DNA of 64,000 nucleotides from Pseudomonas sp. RIT288 (GCF_000631985.1 NZ_JFYN01000008.1:62001-126000); one strand, 5' to 3'. Counted from the stretch's first letter, positions 27,010 to 35,831 are shown. Made by a program: numbers and translations. Notes: generated from the letters alone by a model not told the origin.

Positions 27010-27978
27010 TCAATACGTGTCGCGAACAATTGCAGAAGCAACAGGTGGCGCCACATGATTCATTAACAAGACATTAACTTTAACTTCCAGCCCCTGAACA
27101 TGATCTTCTATATCCTGAATCACGGCTAACAAAATCGAGTGATAGTCCCTAAGCGAGCTTATCGAATCATTTCCCCGCTTAGACCCATGTTCAAAAGCCA
27201 TAAATCGGGAGCTAACTTTAAGGTCTCGCTCAACTCCAACTTGATGCATCCTTAACGCCATATCAGGATAACTCAAATAGGAGTGCCCTAACAAATCACT
27301 TAAACGCTTCAATATTTCTACAGGGAGCGCAAAAGAAAATTTTGTAATATAACCATCCAGGGCAGTCTTGAAATTACTATTATCTTCGTTTAGAACCGCA
27401 GCCAAAAGACGATTATCACCATAGCGATTATTTCTTGAATACATATCCAGAAAGGATATTTGATCAAAATAATCATCCGTAAACAGATCCCTTGGTCGTA
27501 TCTCGTAAGCAGCCCTTTCCGCTGAACTAGTAACTTTATAAATTTCAGCTATAGACCTTAAATTTATATTTAAAATTGGCTGCAAAATAACCATTAAGCT
27601 TGCAACGCGTGACCTGCGCTCTGCCTCCTGCGCTAATAATGTTTGAGCATCTTTATGATCACTTAATTTTTGAGATAACGAATTAAGAAACAGCCCGACC
27701 AATATCACACCACTCAACACCTGAGAAGTGATAGCTAAAATCAATCCAGTACTAGTCAGGCACGGTATGATATCACCAAAACCAAGAGTCGTCACTGTTA
27801 CGACGCTAAAGTAAAAAGAAGCAATTACACCTATCTTCTCCTTGAAGTCCGCTGAAAAAACAAATGCGTACATCAAAGCAAAGCAAACTATATTAATCAA
27901 ATAAATTGCCGCATAAAAAGCCGGCTTTCTATGCACAACCCAAAATAACGCATCGCCAAGTGGCTTGAATAACTTCAT
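27010..27978 (-). CDS. Potassium-channel-like membrane protein with cytoplasmic domain
   Basis: 322 residues from the ATG at 27978 with AGGAG eight bases upstream. Two membrane helices (residues about 22-46 and 82-105) flank a pore loop with the filter TVTTLGFGDIIP at about 60-71, the two-helix (Ion_trans_2) channel layout with GFGD in place of GYGD. The remaining 215 residues are soluble, mostly helical and unlike RCK domains I know (SQKLSDHKDAQTLLAQEAER, later MALRMHQVGVERDLKVSSRF). AT-rich codon use; the last complete gene of the island before tRNA-Cys. Role unknown; defence or osmotic sensing are guesses. Confidence 0.7.
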   Translation of the reverse strand: MKLFKPLGDALFWVVHRKPAFYAAIYLINIVCFALMYAFVFSADFKEKIGVIASFYFSVVTVTTLGFGDIIPCLTSTGLILAITSQVLSGVILVGLFLNSLSQKLSDHKDAQTLLAQEAERRSRVASLMVILQPILNINLRSIAEIYKVTSSAERAAYEIRPRDLFTDDYFDQISFLDMYSRNNRYGDNRLLAAVLNEDNSNFKTALDGYITKFSFALPVEILKRLSDLLGHSYLSYPDMALRMHQVGVERDLKVSSRFMAFEHGSKRGNDSISSLRDYHSILLAVIQDIEDHVQGLEVKVNVLLMNHVAPPVASAIVRDTY

Positions 27979-28220
27979 CCTTAAAGCTCCTACCAAGTAC
28001 TAAGCAAAATTTAAAAAGGTCAACTTCCGCAAGCTTTATGATCCGAGCATAAACTCTAGACTCATACTCGATTAAGTCCTAATCACTGTAGCTCCGCTTG
28101 CTAGAAAGCCAGACTGAAAACCACCTGCTTGGAGTCATTTCGTCATCGCGTGCAACAGGCTATGGCCTAGCTGCGGAACACAACGAAAAAATTGCGGAAC
28201 GCCTCCATTATACGGAAGCA

Positions 28221-28256
28221 AAAAAACCCCGTAGATCATTGATCTACGGGGTTTTT
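28221..28256 (-). terminator. Terminator of the tRNA-Gly/tRNA-Cys transcript
   Basis: Long stem AAACCCCGTAGATC / GATCTACGGGGTTT with a 2-3 base loop and T-runs on the minus strand, just after the CCA end of tRNA-Cys. Lies on the island side of the junction, so it was probably delivered by the element. Confidence 0.85.
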
Positions 28257-28261
28257 AATAG

Positions 28262-28335
28262 TGGAGGCCGAGGTCGGAATCGAACCGGCGTAGGTGGATT
28301 TGCAATCCACTGCATAACCATTTTGCTACTCGGCC
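28262..28335 (-). tRNA. tRNA-Cys (anticodon GCA)
   Basis: 74 nt with encoded CCA. Acceptor stem GGCCGAG / CTCGGCC, anticodon loop TTGCAAA giving GCA, T-loop GGTTCGATTCC. Intact. Its 3' end is the attachment site of the adjacent island. Confidence 0.96.
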
Positions 28336-28380
28336 TCAAACGATCGCTGTTGAGTAGCACAACAACAACCGCGTACAAAC

Positions 28381-28456
<76 letters not shown>

Positions 28457-28516
28457 TTGGTGTGGCGCATTCTATAGATTTCAGATGCCCCGTCAACCCT
28501 TTGATTCAAAAAAGTT

Positions 28517-29077
28517 TTATTTCTTTTCAACGTCGGTTTTCAGATGCGGCCAGGCGGCCCGCAGGTATTGAACCATCGACCACAATGTCAGGCCTGCCGA
28601 GATCATCAGCAAGGAGTAGCCCAGCAAGACCCAGAAGCTGAAGTCGCGGGGATTGGCCAGCAGGATCACCAGCGCCAGCATCTGCGCTGCGGTTTTCCAC
28701 TTGCCGAGATTGGACACTGCCACATGAGCGCGGGCACCGAGTTCGGCCATCCATTCACGCAAGGCCGACACGACAATCTCGCGGCCGATGATGACGGCTG
28801 CGGGAAGTGTCAGCCACAAATTGCCATGTTCCTGAACCAGCAATACCAAAGCGACAGCCACCATCAGCTTGTCGGCAACCGGATCGAGAAACGCACCGAA
28901 CGGCGTGCTTTGTTCCAGGCGGCGGGCAAGATAGCCATCCAGCCAGTCAGTTGCCGCCGCGAAGGCGAATACCGAGGCGGAGGCCATGTAGCTCCACTGG
29001 TAAGGCAGGTAAAACAACAAAATGAAGATCGGGATGAGCAGGACGCGGAGAACGGTAATCAGATTAGGGATATTCAT
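28517..29077 (-). CDS. pgsA: CDP-diacylglycerol--glycerol-3-phosphate 3-phosphatidyltransferase
   Basis: 186 residues from the ATG at 29077. Inner-membrane enzyme making phosphatidylglycerol-phosphate, the committed step to phosphatidylglycerol and cardiolipin. CDP-alcohol transferase signature present in full: [10 protein letters not shown] through [10 protein letters not shown] (residues about 44-68). Several membrane helices. Follows uvrC by 32 bp in the gacA-uvrC-pgsA-tRNA transcript typical of Pseudomonas. Confidence 0.95.
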   Translation of the reverse strand: MNIPNLITVLRVLLIPIFILLFYLPYQWSYMASASVFAFAAATDWLDGYLARRLEQSTPFGAFLDPVADKLMVAVALVLLVQEHGNLWLTLPAAVIIGREIVVSALREWMAELGARAHVAVSNLGKWKTAAQMLALVILLANPRDFSFWVLLGYSLLMISAGLTLWSMVQYLRAAWPHLKTDVEKK

Positions 29078-29109
29078 CGGCACAACTGGCTACGAGGTGA
29101 GTTGGCATT

Positions 29110-30933
29110 CTACTCGCTATGCAGGTTTGCATAAATCGACTCTGCGAGCTTTTTACTGATCCCCGGTGCTTTGGCGATCTCTTCGATGCTTGCACGAGAC
29201 AGCTCCTGCAATCCACCAAAATGTTTCAACAAGTCCCGACGTCGGGTCGGCCCGACACCCGCAACGCCTTCCAGCGTGGAGGTACGGCGGGTCTTGCCGC
29301 GCCGCGCACGGTGGCCGGTAATTGCGAAGCGGTGAGCTTCGTCACGAATCTGCTGAATCAGGTGCAGTGCCGGTGAGTCACCGCGCAAGGTGAACTCATG
29401 GGCGGCATCATTAAGATACAAAGTTTCGAAGCCGGCCTTGCGTGTTGCGCCCTTGGCCACACCCAGCAGGATCAGATCCGGCACCGCCAATTCATTGAGC
29501 ACGTCACGGGCCATCGACAATTGTCCCTTGCCACCGTCCACCAGCAGAATGTCCGGCAGCTTGCCCTCCCCGTCCTTCAGTTTGCTGAAGCGCCGAGTCA
29601 ACGCCTGGTGCATGGCCGCATAGTCATCGCCCGCCGTGACGCCTTCAATGTTGTAGCGACGATAGTCGGATTTGATTGCGCCTTCCGGGCCGAACACGAC
29701 ACAGGAAGCGACGGTGGCCTCGCCACTGGAATGACTGATGTCATAGCATTCAAGCCGCTGCGGCGGCTCATCCAGGTTCAGCACTTCAGCCAGTGCATCG
29801 AAGCGCGCAGCCGTGTGTTGACGGTTGGCCAGGCGTGCGCCCAGCGCTTGCTCGGCATTGGTGACCGCCAACTGCTGCCAGCGCGCCCGTGTGCCACGCA
29901 CCCGATGGCTGATGGTCAGTTCACGACCGCGCAACTCGTGGATGGCTTCGATCAGGGCCGTGGCATCTTCCGGCACCACGTTGACGATCAGTTCGCTCGG
30001 CAGGTCGCGCTCCGGACTGCTGATGTAGTACTGACCGAGGAACGCCGCCATGACTTCGGCAACTTCCTCCTCGATACCCACTTGCGGAAAAAAGTTCTTG
30101 CTGCCCAGCACACGACCGCCGCGCACGCTGATCAGATGAACGCAGGCGCCGCCCGGGTTGACGAAGGCTGCAATGACATCGATGTCGCCCGTGCCGCCTT
30201 CCATGCTTTGCTGATCCTGGACCCGGCGCAGCAAGGCAATCTGGTCACGCAACTCGGCGGCACGCTCGAACTCCAGATTGATCGCCGCCTCTTCCATCGC
30301 GGTTGACAGCTCATTGGTCAGGGCGTGACTGCGCCCCTCGAGAAACATCACCGAATGGCGTACATCCTCGGCGTAGATCTCAGGTTCGACCAGGCCGACA
30401 CAAGGCGCCTTGCAACGTTTGATCTGATATTGAAGACACGGGCGCGTGCGATTCTTGTAGTAGCTGTCTTCGCACTGACGGACGAAAAAGGTCTTTTGCA
30501 AGAGGCTGAGGCTTTCGCGAATGGCCCCGGCGCTCGGGTACGGGCCGAAATACTTGCCCTTGGCCTTCTTCGCGCCACGGTGGATGCTCAGACGTGGGAA
30601 TTGACCGTCAGACAAGAAGACATAGGGATAGGACTTATCGTCGCGCAACAGAATGTTGTACGGCGGCCGCCACTCCTTGATCAGCGTCTGTTCAAGCAGC
30701 AACGCCTCGGTTTCGTTGGCGGTGATGGTTGTTTCGACCTGCGCGATACGCCCGACCAGCGCAGCGGTTTTCGGCGCCAGCCCGGTCTTGCGAAAATAGC
30801 TGGCAAGGCGCTTCTTGAGGTTCTTGGCCTTGCCGACATACAGCAGGCGCGCCTCGCTGTCGAACATGCGATAGACGCCGGGACGCCCACTGACTGTCGC
30901 CAGAAAGGCGCCGGAATCGAATGTTTCAGTCAT
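29110..30933 (-). CDS. uvrC: Excinuclease ABC subunit C
   Basis: 607 residues. Makes the dual incisions in nucleotide excision repair with UvrA and UvrB. Domains in order: GIY-YIG nuclease ([20 protein letters not shown], residues about 19-38), Cys-rich segment ([20 protein letters not shown] near 155), UVR motif ([16 protein letters not shown] near 208), the RNase H-like nuclease ([20 protein letters not shown] near 400, VDGGKGQL near 470), and C-terminal helix-hairpin-helix ([20 protein letters not shown]). Starts 2 bp after the gacA stop, as in other pseudomonads. Confidence 0.97.
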   Translation of the reverse strand: MTETFDSGAFLATVSGRPGVYRMFDSEARLLYVGKAKNLKKRLASYFRKTGLAPKTAALVGRIAQVETTITANETEALLLEQTLIKEWRPPYNILLRDDKSYPYVFLSDGQFPRLSIHRGAKKAKGKYFGPYPSAGAIRESLSLLQKTFFVRQCEDSYYKNRTRPCLQYQIKRCKAPCVGLVEPEIYAEDVRHSVMFLEGRSHALTNELSTAMEEAAINLEFERAAELRDQIALLRRVQDQQSMEGGTGDIDVIAAFVNPGGACVHLISVRGGRVLGSKNFFPQVGIEEEVAEVMAAFLGQYYISSPERDLPSELIVNVVPEDATALIEAIHELRGRELTISHRVRGTRARWQQLAVTNAEQALGARLANRQHTAARFDALAEVLNLDEPPQRLECYDISHSSGEATVASCVVFGPEGAIKSDYRRYNIEGVTAGDDYAAMHQALTRRFSKLKDGEGKLPDILLVDGGKGQLSMARDVLNELAVPDLILLGVAKGATRKAGFETLYLNDAAHEFTLRGDSPALHLIQQIRDEAHRFAITGHRARRGKTRRTSTLEGVAGVGPTRRRDLLKHFGGLQELSRASIEEIAKAPGISKKLAESIYANLHSE

Positions 30934-30935
30934 GA

Positions 30936-31577
30936 TCAGGCGCTGGCATCAACCATGCCGTGGCGCACAGCCAACAGCGTCAGCTCTACGTCGCTGCTGA
31001 TCGACAGCTTTTCGAAGATCCGGTAGCGGTAAGTGTTCACCGTTTTCGGCGACAGGCAGAGTTTGTCGGAGATGATCTGCACCTTCTGGCAGCCGACAAT
31101 CATCAAGGCTATCTGGATTTCCCGCTCGGACAAGGCATCGAAAGGTGAATCGTTGGTAGGCTGGAACGATTTGATCGCCAGTTGCTGGGCAATCTGCGGG
31201 CTGATGTAACGCTGCCCGGCAAATACCAGGCGAATCGCCTGAACCATTTCCGGCAACCCTGCACCCTTGGTCAGGTAGCCGGCGGCGCCTGCCTGCAACA
31301 GACGTGTAGGAAACGGATCCTCCTCACACACCGTGACAGCGACAACCTTGATGTCCGGATGACTGCGCAACAGCTTGCGCGTGGCCTCGAGACCACCGAT
31401 ACCGGGCATCTTGACGTCCATCAGGACCACATCGGGTTTCAACTCACGAGCCTTGATCAGGGATTCTTCCCCGGACTCGGCCTGTCCAACCACCTGCAAG
31501 CCATCGATATCGGCCAGCATACGTGTAATGCCTGTACGAACGAGATCATGGTCATCGACCACTAGCACCCTAATCAA
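30936..31577 (-). CDS. gacA: Response regulator GacA
   Basis: 213 residues. Partner of the GacS kinase; activates transcription of the RsmX/Y/Z small RNAs that relieve Rsm repression of secondary metabolism and biofilm traits. Receiver domain with Asp8/Asp9 and phospho-acceptor Asp54 ([10 protein letters not shown]), Lys104 (YLTKGAG); LuxR-type helix-turn-helix at about 147-205 ([32 protein letters not shown]). Starts at TTG (31577) with GAGGTG upstream, the start known for Pseudomonas gacA. Head of the uvrC-pgsA-tRNA transcript. Confidence 0.97.
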   Translation of the reverse strand: MIRVLVVDDHDLVRTGITRMLADIDGLQVVGQAESGEESLIKARELKPDVVLMDVKMPGIGGLEATRKLLRSHPDIKVVAVTVCEEDPFPTRLLQAGAAGYLTKGAGLPEMVQAIRLVFAGQRYISPQIAQQLAIKSFQPTNDSPFDALSEREIQIALMIVGCQKVQIISDKLCLSPKTVNTYRYRIFEKLSISSDVELTLLAVRHGMVDASA

Positions 31578-31704
31578 GCAGACACCTCGCGATATGGTCT
31601 TATTGGGATGCCGGACACCTTAGCAAAAAGTGCCGGACAGACCTAGCGGCAAGCGTCATTTAAAAAGTTTCAATTCATCATCGAGGGCTTGCCGGCCGTG
31701 GGTT

Positions 31705-32148
31705 TCAGAGCACATGTGTACCGAAATCGAGCTGCATCCTCAGGAAACACTCGTCCTCGCCACACACCTTGAAGCCTTTTCTCTTATACAGACTTTGTGC
31801 CGGATTATTTTTGAATACTGTCAAACGCAGTGCCGGGAGTTTTTCGCTGCGAGCCAGGGCGACAACCTGATCAATCGCCCAGGATCCTGCGCCCTGCCTG
31901 CGAGAGGCCTCGGCTATTTGCAGCTCGCGCATATACAAGGCCCGGCGATCGCGACTGAGGCTGAAAAAACCCACAGGAATTTCACCGAGAAGGATCAGCC
32001 AGTTGTCTCGGCCATCCCAGGCAACGTCGAACGCTTCGTCCTGCCACAGCAGATCGTGGTCAATGTAATAGCGCAGCATGTTCTGACACGTCAGCTCTCG
32101 GGCAAATACCCGATCAGACGGTTCGGCGCGACGCAACCGGTAAGTCAT
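31705..32148 (-). CDS. GNAT family N-acetyltransferase
   Basis: 147 residues from the ATG at 32148, which overlaps the stop of the nitrilase-family gene as ATGA, so the two are translationally coupled. Acetyl-CoA motif AEASRRQGAGSWAIDQVVAL at about 80-99, then FKNNPAQSLYKRKGFKVCGE, a typical GNAT end. Substrate unknown; the partner suggests amide or amino-acid metabolism. Confidence 0.85.
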   Translation of the reverse strand: MTYRLRRAEPSDRVFARELTCQNMLRYYIDHDLLWQDEAFDVAWDGRDNWLILLGEIPVGFFSLSRDRRALYMRELQIAEASRRQGAGSWAIDQVVALARSEKLPALRLTVFKNNPAQSLYKRKGFKVCGEDECFLRMQLDFGTHVL

Positions 32149-32906
32149 TGCCCCGCCGCCACGGGTACTACCCGCCCCTGCCATTTGCCGGCATCACGTC
32201 GCGCGACGACCAACAGTTCACCAGGGCTTGGCGCCGCGGCGACCAGCGTGCCATTTTCAGACCAGACTGCACTGCGACCCGCCGATTGCCATCCGCCCGT
32301 GAGTCCGGCGTGATTGGCCATCAGCACCGCCATTGAGTGGTTTTGGGCATAGCCCTGAAGTATCGCGCTATCCACGCCATAGCCTTTCTCGCCAATCAGC
32401 ACGCCTGCTGCGTACAGGTCGGCGCCAGCAACCGCGGCCGCTGCCGCGTGACTGGCGTGGGAAAAATCAGCGCAGACCGCCAGCGCGACGGTATCGCTGC
32501 CTATACACAGCGTCGAACCACCAGCCCCAGGGGCATAAAAGAGCTCTTCGCCACTGTGCAAATGTTGTTTGCTGTAAACCTTTAGAGAACCGTCCCTGCC
32601 TAACGTCAGCGCGCCGATCAATACCTGCGCGCTGTCCTCGTGGCGAATCGGCATGCCGACGACAGCGGTGAGGCCAAGCTCGCGAGCGCAATCGCGCAAG
32701 GGTTGCAGCACAGCATCCTGCGGATCGATTGCCAGGTCTGCGGCCATCTGGCCTTCGTAGCCTGTCAGGGACAACTCCGGGAACACCAGCAGCTCGACGC
32801 CCTGCTCCGCCGCCACGGCCATGAAGCGCAAATGACGGGTGATGTTCGCCGCCAGATCCCCGGCAACGGAAAACGATTGGGCTGCTGCGATGGTGAACGT
32901 CGACAT
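32145..32906 (-). CDS. Carbon-nitrogen hydrolase (nitrilase superfamily)
   Basis: 253 residues with the complete Glu-Lys-Cys triad: Glu44 (VFPELSLTGYE), Lys113 (VYSKQHLHSGEE) and Cys145 (AVCADFSH). Hydrolyses an amide or nitrile C-N bond; the substrate is not evident. Coupled to the GNAT gene by a 4-bp overlap. Its promoter lies in the 151 bp shared with the divergent DAHP synthase leader. Confidence 0.88.
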   Translation of the reverse strand: MSTFTIAAAQSFSVAGDLAANITRHLRFMAVAAEQGVELLVFPELSLTGYEGQMAADLAIDPQDAVLQPLRDCARELGLTAVVGMPIRHEDSAQVLIGALTLGRDGSLKVYSKQHLHSGEELFYAPGAGGSTLCIGSDTVALAVCADFSHASHAAAAAVAGADLYAAGVLIGEKGYGVDSAILQGYAQNHSMAVLMANHAGLTGGWQSAGRSAVWSENGTLVAAAPSPGELLVVARRDAGKWQGRVVPVAAGQ

Positions 32907-33057
32907 TATTCATCCTTGGGGTTGCGCAAAATCTCAGTGTGTCACAACGCCCGAGGCACTAGAACGATAGGTAACGCCTTGAATGAGCGATAGCAATTTC
33001 TGATTGCTCAGGCGTACGGGCCTCTAGTAAGCTCGGCGCATTCATCGGAGACAAACC

Positions 33058-33186
33058 ATGTTCAACGCCCTCTCACAGCTTCGTTCCGACAGCGCTCTGC
33101 GCTCGGTTGCGGCTGTCCGGGCGAATGACGTTTGCGCTCCAGCGAGCTTTTATTTTGGGTATTGGTTTAGCCACTGGCGCGCCTGA
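33058..33186 (+). CDS. Leader peptide A, aromatic-rich, upstream of DAHP synthase
   Basis: 42 codons, ATG with GGAG eight bases upstream, stop TGA at 33184. The last third reads SFYFGYWFSHWRA: seven Phe/Tyr/Trp in ten codons (33,148-33,180), just before a stop. The aromatic codons overlap a hairpin whose arms are 33,154-33,162 and 33,186-33,194 (9 bp, TTTGGGTAT with ATACCCAAA). A second hairpin at 33,196-33,218 and a strong terminator at 33,234 follow. This is the layout of ribosome-mediated attenuation for aromatic amino acids. Existence as a translated peptide is inferred. Confidence 0.75.
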   Translation: MFNALSQLRSDSALRSVAAVRANDVCAPASFYFGYWFSHWRA

Positions 33187-33233
33187 TACCCAAACGGCGC
33201 CCATGAAAACGGGTCGCCTACCAGAGAATTCTC

Positions 33234-33271
33234 AACCCCCGGTCGGCCTCCCGACCGGGGGTTTTGTTTTT
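33234..33271 (+). terminator. Attenuator terminator upstream of DAHP synthase
   Basis: Perfect 13-bp stem (33,234-33,246 with 33,251-33,263), CCTC loop, then TTGTTTTTT. It lies 48 bp past leader A and 252 bp before the DAHP synthase start, so transcription must pass it for expression. I did not find one obvious long anti-terminator; alternative pairings involve the GGCGC-rich segments at 33,175-33,218. Confidence 0.85.
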
Positions 33272-33322
33272 TCAGGCCCGAAATTTTTCAGCAACTCACC
33301 AGACACTTTGAGGAATCACCAC

Positions 33323-33475
33323 ATGAACTACGCCACTTATTACCGTTACGACACTTTTACCGCCTGGCGATTTAGCAGCCTCCGCTCGGGACAGCCTGCC
33401 GCCTCCGATCGGTCACCCATAGGTGGCAAGCACACACACGCAGCCAATACGGCCAATTGTCGAACACCCCAGTAG
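33323..33475 (+). CDS. Leader peptide B, aromatic-rich, between terminator and DAHP synthase
   Basis: 50 codons. ATG with GAGG nine bases upstream. The first 17 residues are MNYATYYRYDTFTAWRF: four Tyr, two Phe and one Trp. The rest (SSLRSGQPAASDRSPIG onward) is unremarkable. No second intrinsic terminator follows. The enrichment at the start, so close to leader A and the same gene, suggests a second control step (for example Rho access or translational coupling) rather than a structural protein. Confidence 0.55.
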   Translation: MNYATYYRYDTFTAWRFSSLRSGQPAASDRSPIGGKHTHAANTANCRTPQ

Positions 33476-33522
33476 GGCCGAGTGAGCGGGAAGCACCCGC
33501 CGCCAGCCCAGGAATCCCGAAT

Positions 33523-34587
33523 ATGAACTCGTCTGTTTCTGCTTTGCCACTGACCACCCTGAACTCTGCCAACGAAGCACTGACCCTGCGTCTGCCCAGC
33601 TCGTTGCAGCTCAAACAGCAATTGCCCCTGAGCAATGCCCTCGCCCAGCAAGTCGCAGCCCACCGCCAGGCGGTCCGCGCGATTCTCAATGGCGAAGACC
33701 ATCGCCTGCTGGTCGTCGTCGGCCCTTGCTCGATTCATGATCCGCGCTCCGCACTCGAATACGCCGAAAAACTTTCCCGCCTGGCCCATGAAGTCAGCGA
33801 CGAGATGCTGCTGGTGATGCGCGCCTACATCGAAAAACCACGCACCACCGTCGGCTGGAAAGGCCTGGCGTACGACCCGCACCTCGATGGCAGCGATGAC
33901 ATGGCCACCGGCCTGACCCTGTCGCGTGAATTGATGCTTGAGATGATCCGCCTGGGACTGCCCATCGCTACCGAACTGCTGCAACCAATGGCTGCCGGCT
34001 ACTTCGACGACCTGCTCAGCTGGGTTGCCATCGGTGCCCGCACCACCGAGTCACAGATCCATCGGGAAATGGCCAGCGGCCTGAGCATGCCCGTTGGCTT
34101 CAAGAATGGCACCGACGGTGGCGTAACCGTGGCTGTCGATGCCATGCGTTCGGCAGCCCACCCGCATCGACACTTCGGCGTCGACAGCCAAGGGCACCCG
34201 GCGATCATTCAGACACCGGGCAACCCCGACACTCACCTGGTACTGCGCGGCGGTCATCAAGGCCCGAACTACGATCGCGAAAGCGTCGCCCGGATACATG
34301 CCGACCTTAACCGCCTGAAGATTCCGAGCCGCATCATGGTCGACTGCAGCCACGCGAACAGCGGCAAGGATCCACTGCGCCAGCCTGATGTGTTCAACGA
34401 GGTACTCGAACAACGCCTGCAAGGTGATCGCGCCTTGATCGGCATGATGATTGAATCCCATCTGTTCGAGGGCTGTCAGCCTTTGAGCCCTGCCCTGCGC
34501 TATGGCGTATCGGTCACCGATGGTTGCCTGGGGTTCAGCGCAACGGAGCAGTTGTTGTCGAACGCAGCCATACGGCTTAGAACCTGA
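33523..34587 (+). CDS. 3-deoxy-7-phosphoheptulonate (DAHP) synthase, class I
   Basis: 354 residues from the ATG at 33523. Condenses phosphoenolpyruvate and erythrose-4-phosphate, first step of the shikimate pathway to Phe, Tyr and Trp. AroFGH-type marks: VVVGPCSIHDPRSALEYA near residue 66, MRAYIEKPRTTVGWKGL near 103, GFKNGTDGG near 193, RGGHQGPNY near 243 and VDCSHANSGKDP near 275. Whether it is the Tyr-, Phe- or Trp-sensitive isozyme cannot be read here; the leader suggests control by aromatic amino-acid supply. Transcribed alone behind the leader. Confidence 0.93.
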   Translation: MNSSVSALPLTTLNSANEALTLRLPSSLQLKQQLPLSNALAQQVAAHRQAVRAILNGEDHRLLVVVGPCSIHDPRSALEYAEKLSRLAHEVSDEMLLVMRAYIEKPRTTVGWKGLAYDPHLDGSDDMATGLTLSRELMLEMIRLGLPIATELLQPMAAGYFDDLLSWVAIGARTTESQIHREMASGLSMPVGFKNGTDGGVTVAVDAMRSAAHPHRHFGVDSQGHPAIIQTPGNPDTHLVLRGGHQGPNYDRESVARIHADLNRLKIPSRIMVDCSHANSGKDPLRQPDVFNEVLEQRLQGDRALIGMMIESHLFEGCQPLSPALRYGVSVTDGCLGFSATEQLLSNAAIRLRT

Positions 34588-34598
34588 CGGTCAGAACC

Positions 34599-34631
34599 AC
34601 CTTTGCGGGTCGAATCAAAACCCGCAAAGGT
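34599..34631. terminator. Hairpin between convergent genes
   Basis: Perfect 12-bp inverted repeat ACCTTTGCGGGT / ACCCGCAAAGGT with a 9-base loop, between the convergent DAHP synthase and Ig-like protein genes. No T-tract in either direction, so termination would be weak or need another factor. Confidence 0.5.
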
Positions 34632-34652
34632 CGAACCATCGCCAATCCAGGG

Positions 34653-35831
34653 TTACGCCCGCACCCGAATGCGGGCAATACCGGAAGCCTGACTGGCATC
34701 ATCCAGTCGCTCCACCGAATACGATACCTGCACTACGGTTTCCCGATGCTCGCGCCAGAAGCGGTACGGCACGATGAATACCAGGGGTTGCCCGGCGTTT
34801 TCCCGAGTGATGTCCCGGTCATCGCGATGACTGAAGTACTCGCCATCGCATTTCAGGTACACCAACTCTCCTTCCTCGGCCTGGGCATCGCCGATCACCA
34901 CGGTAACCCCGTCCACGGTGTCTGCTGCCTCCAGCTCACCGTCTTGCGCTTCCAGCACCTGTGGCGCCGCAAGATCTCCTCGAATCAACGGTGCGATCAA
35001 AACTCGTGAGTTCACAGAGTTCCTCACCTGCGCCGCTGCTGATTCGACCCGGTAACTGACGTTCACCTCTTGTGTGGAATGAGCCGAGATGCAATCGGCG
35101 GTTATCCAGAAAGACAGCGCTTGGCCAACGGCAAACGGTTCTACGATCAACACATCATTGAACTCCGGCGTCCCCTCGGCGCCCTGCCAGGACAGGCTGA
35201 TGCGGTCACCGGCGGCCATCCGGGCATAGGGCCGGACGATGACACTTGTCCCCTGCGGAACACGGGATGGATCGAGCGTTCCACCGACTGTTTCTTCAAT
35301 GATTGGCGCAAGCAGCCCAGGCTCGGGATCGCCCACATCCAGTTGCAGGCGACGGGATGACACCGGTTGGGACAGTGCAACGCTGTGCAGCGTCCAGTAA
35401 ACCTCCAGTGAGCCACGCTCCAGCGCCGCAACGTGCTGACCTTTTATGACAAAAACGATTTCCGCGCCCACCTGACCTTCGCTTACCGAGCGAGTGGCTT
35501 CATGGCTATAAGCCAATCCTTCGTCGTCGAGCCCTTGCCAGCTCAGCACCAGTTTGTCGCCGCATAGCATGTTCGTATAAGGCGCAATCCTGACGAATGC
35601 GTTGCTCAGAGAAGGATCAAGCATCCCGCCCTCCAGCACTTCGATCACCGGGGCAGACAGGTACAGGGCTGGCGATGACGCCAGTGCAGGTATCGGCCGA
35701 TAGCTGAATTCGAGATTCTCACCGTCCACCTTCAAGCGCAGATGGCCAGCCCCTTCGGTGGCAACCGACAAGGGGAAGGTATTTGCTGCCGGCATTGCAC
35801 AAGACTCGCTAGTGACTTCATAGATAGACAT
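34653..35831 (-). CDS. Ig-like repeat protein of unknown function
   Basis: 392 residues from the ATG at 35831 with GGAG six bases upstream; in-frame codons before it lack a ribosome site. No signal peptide. Three beta-rich modules of about 105 residues, each with the pattern P-x-[IV]-x-E...GG-x-LDPS...[VI]R-x-[AR]PY...GD-[KR]-[LI]-x-LSWQG (first at about 60-120, second at 170-235, third diverged at 280-340). The C-terminus ends ERLDDASQASGIARIRVRA. Relatives in Pseudomonas are, as I recall, uncharacterised. Lies alone, divergent from the lipase. Confidence 0.6.
   Translation of the reverse strand: MSIYEVTSESCAMPAANTFPLSVATEGAGHLRLKVDGENLEFSYRPIPALASSPALYLSAPVIEVLEGGMLDPSLSNAFVRIAPYTNMLCGDKLVLSWQGLDDEGLAYSHEATRSVSEGQVGAEIVFVIKGQHVAALERGSLEVYWTLHSVALSQPVSSRRLQLDVGDPEPGLLAPIIEETVGGTLDPSRVPQGTSVIVRPYARMAAGDRISLSWQGAEGTPEFNDVLIVEPFAVGQALSFWITADCISAHSTQEVNVSYRVESAAAQVRNSVNSRVLIAPLIRGDLAAPQVLEAQDGELEAADTVDGVTVVIGDAQAEEGELVYLKCDGEYFSHRDDRDITRENAGQPLVFIVPYRFWREHRETVVQVSYSVERLDDASQASGIARIRVRA

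Larger units (their letters stand above)
23665..28289. mobile_element. Decayed integrative element in tRNA-Cys
   Basis: About 4.6 kb bounded by the intact tRNA-Cys 3' end (right) and a degenerate copy of the same 3' end (left). A 22-base identical core starting CCGAGGTCGG is at 23671-23692 and 28268-28289. Base composition is visibly AT-rich against the flanks. Contents in order: lysis-cassette pseudogenes, acyltransferase, tail-fibre scrap, truncated integrase, channel-like protein. The integrase is dead, so the element is no longer able to move by itself. Confidence 0.85.
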
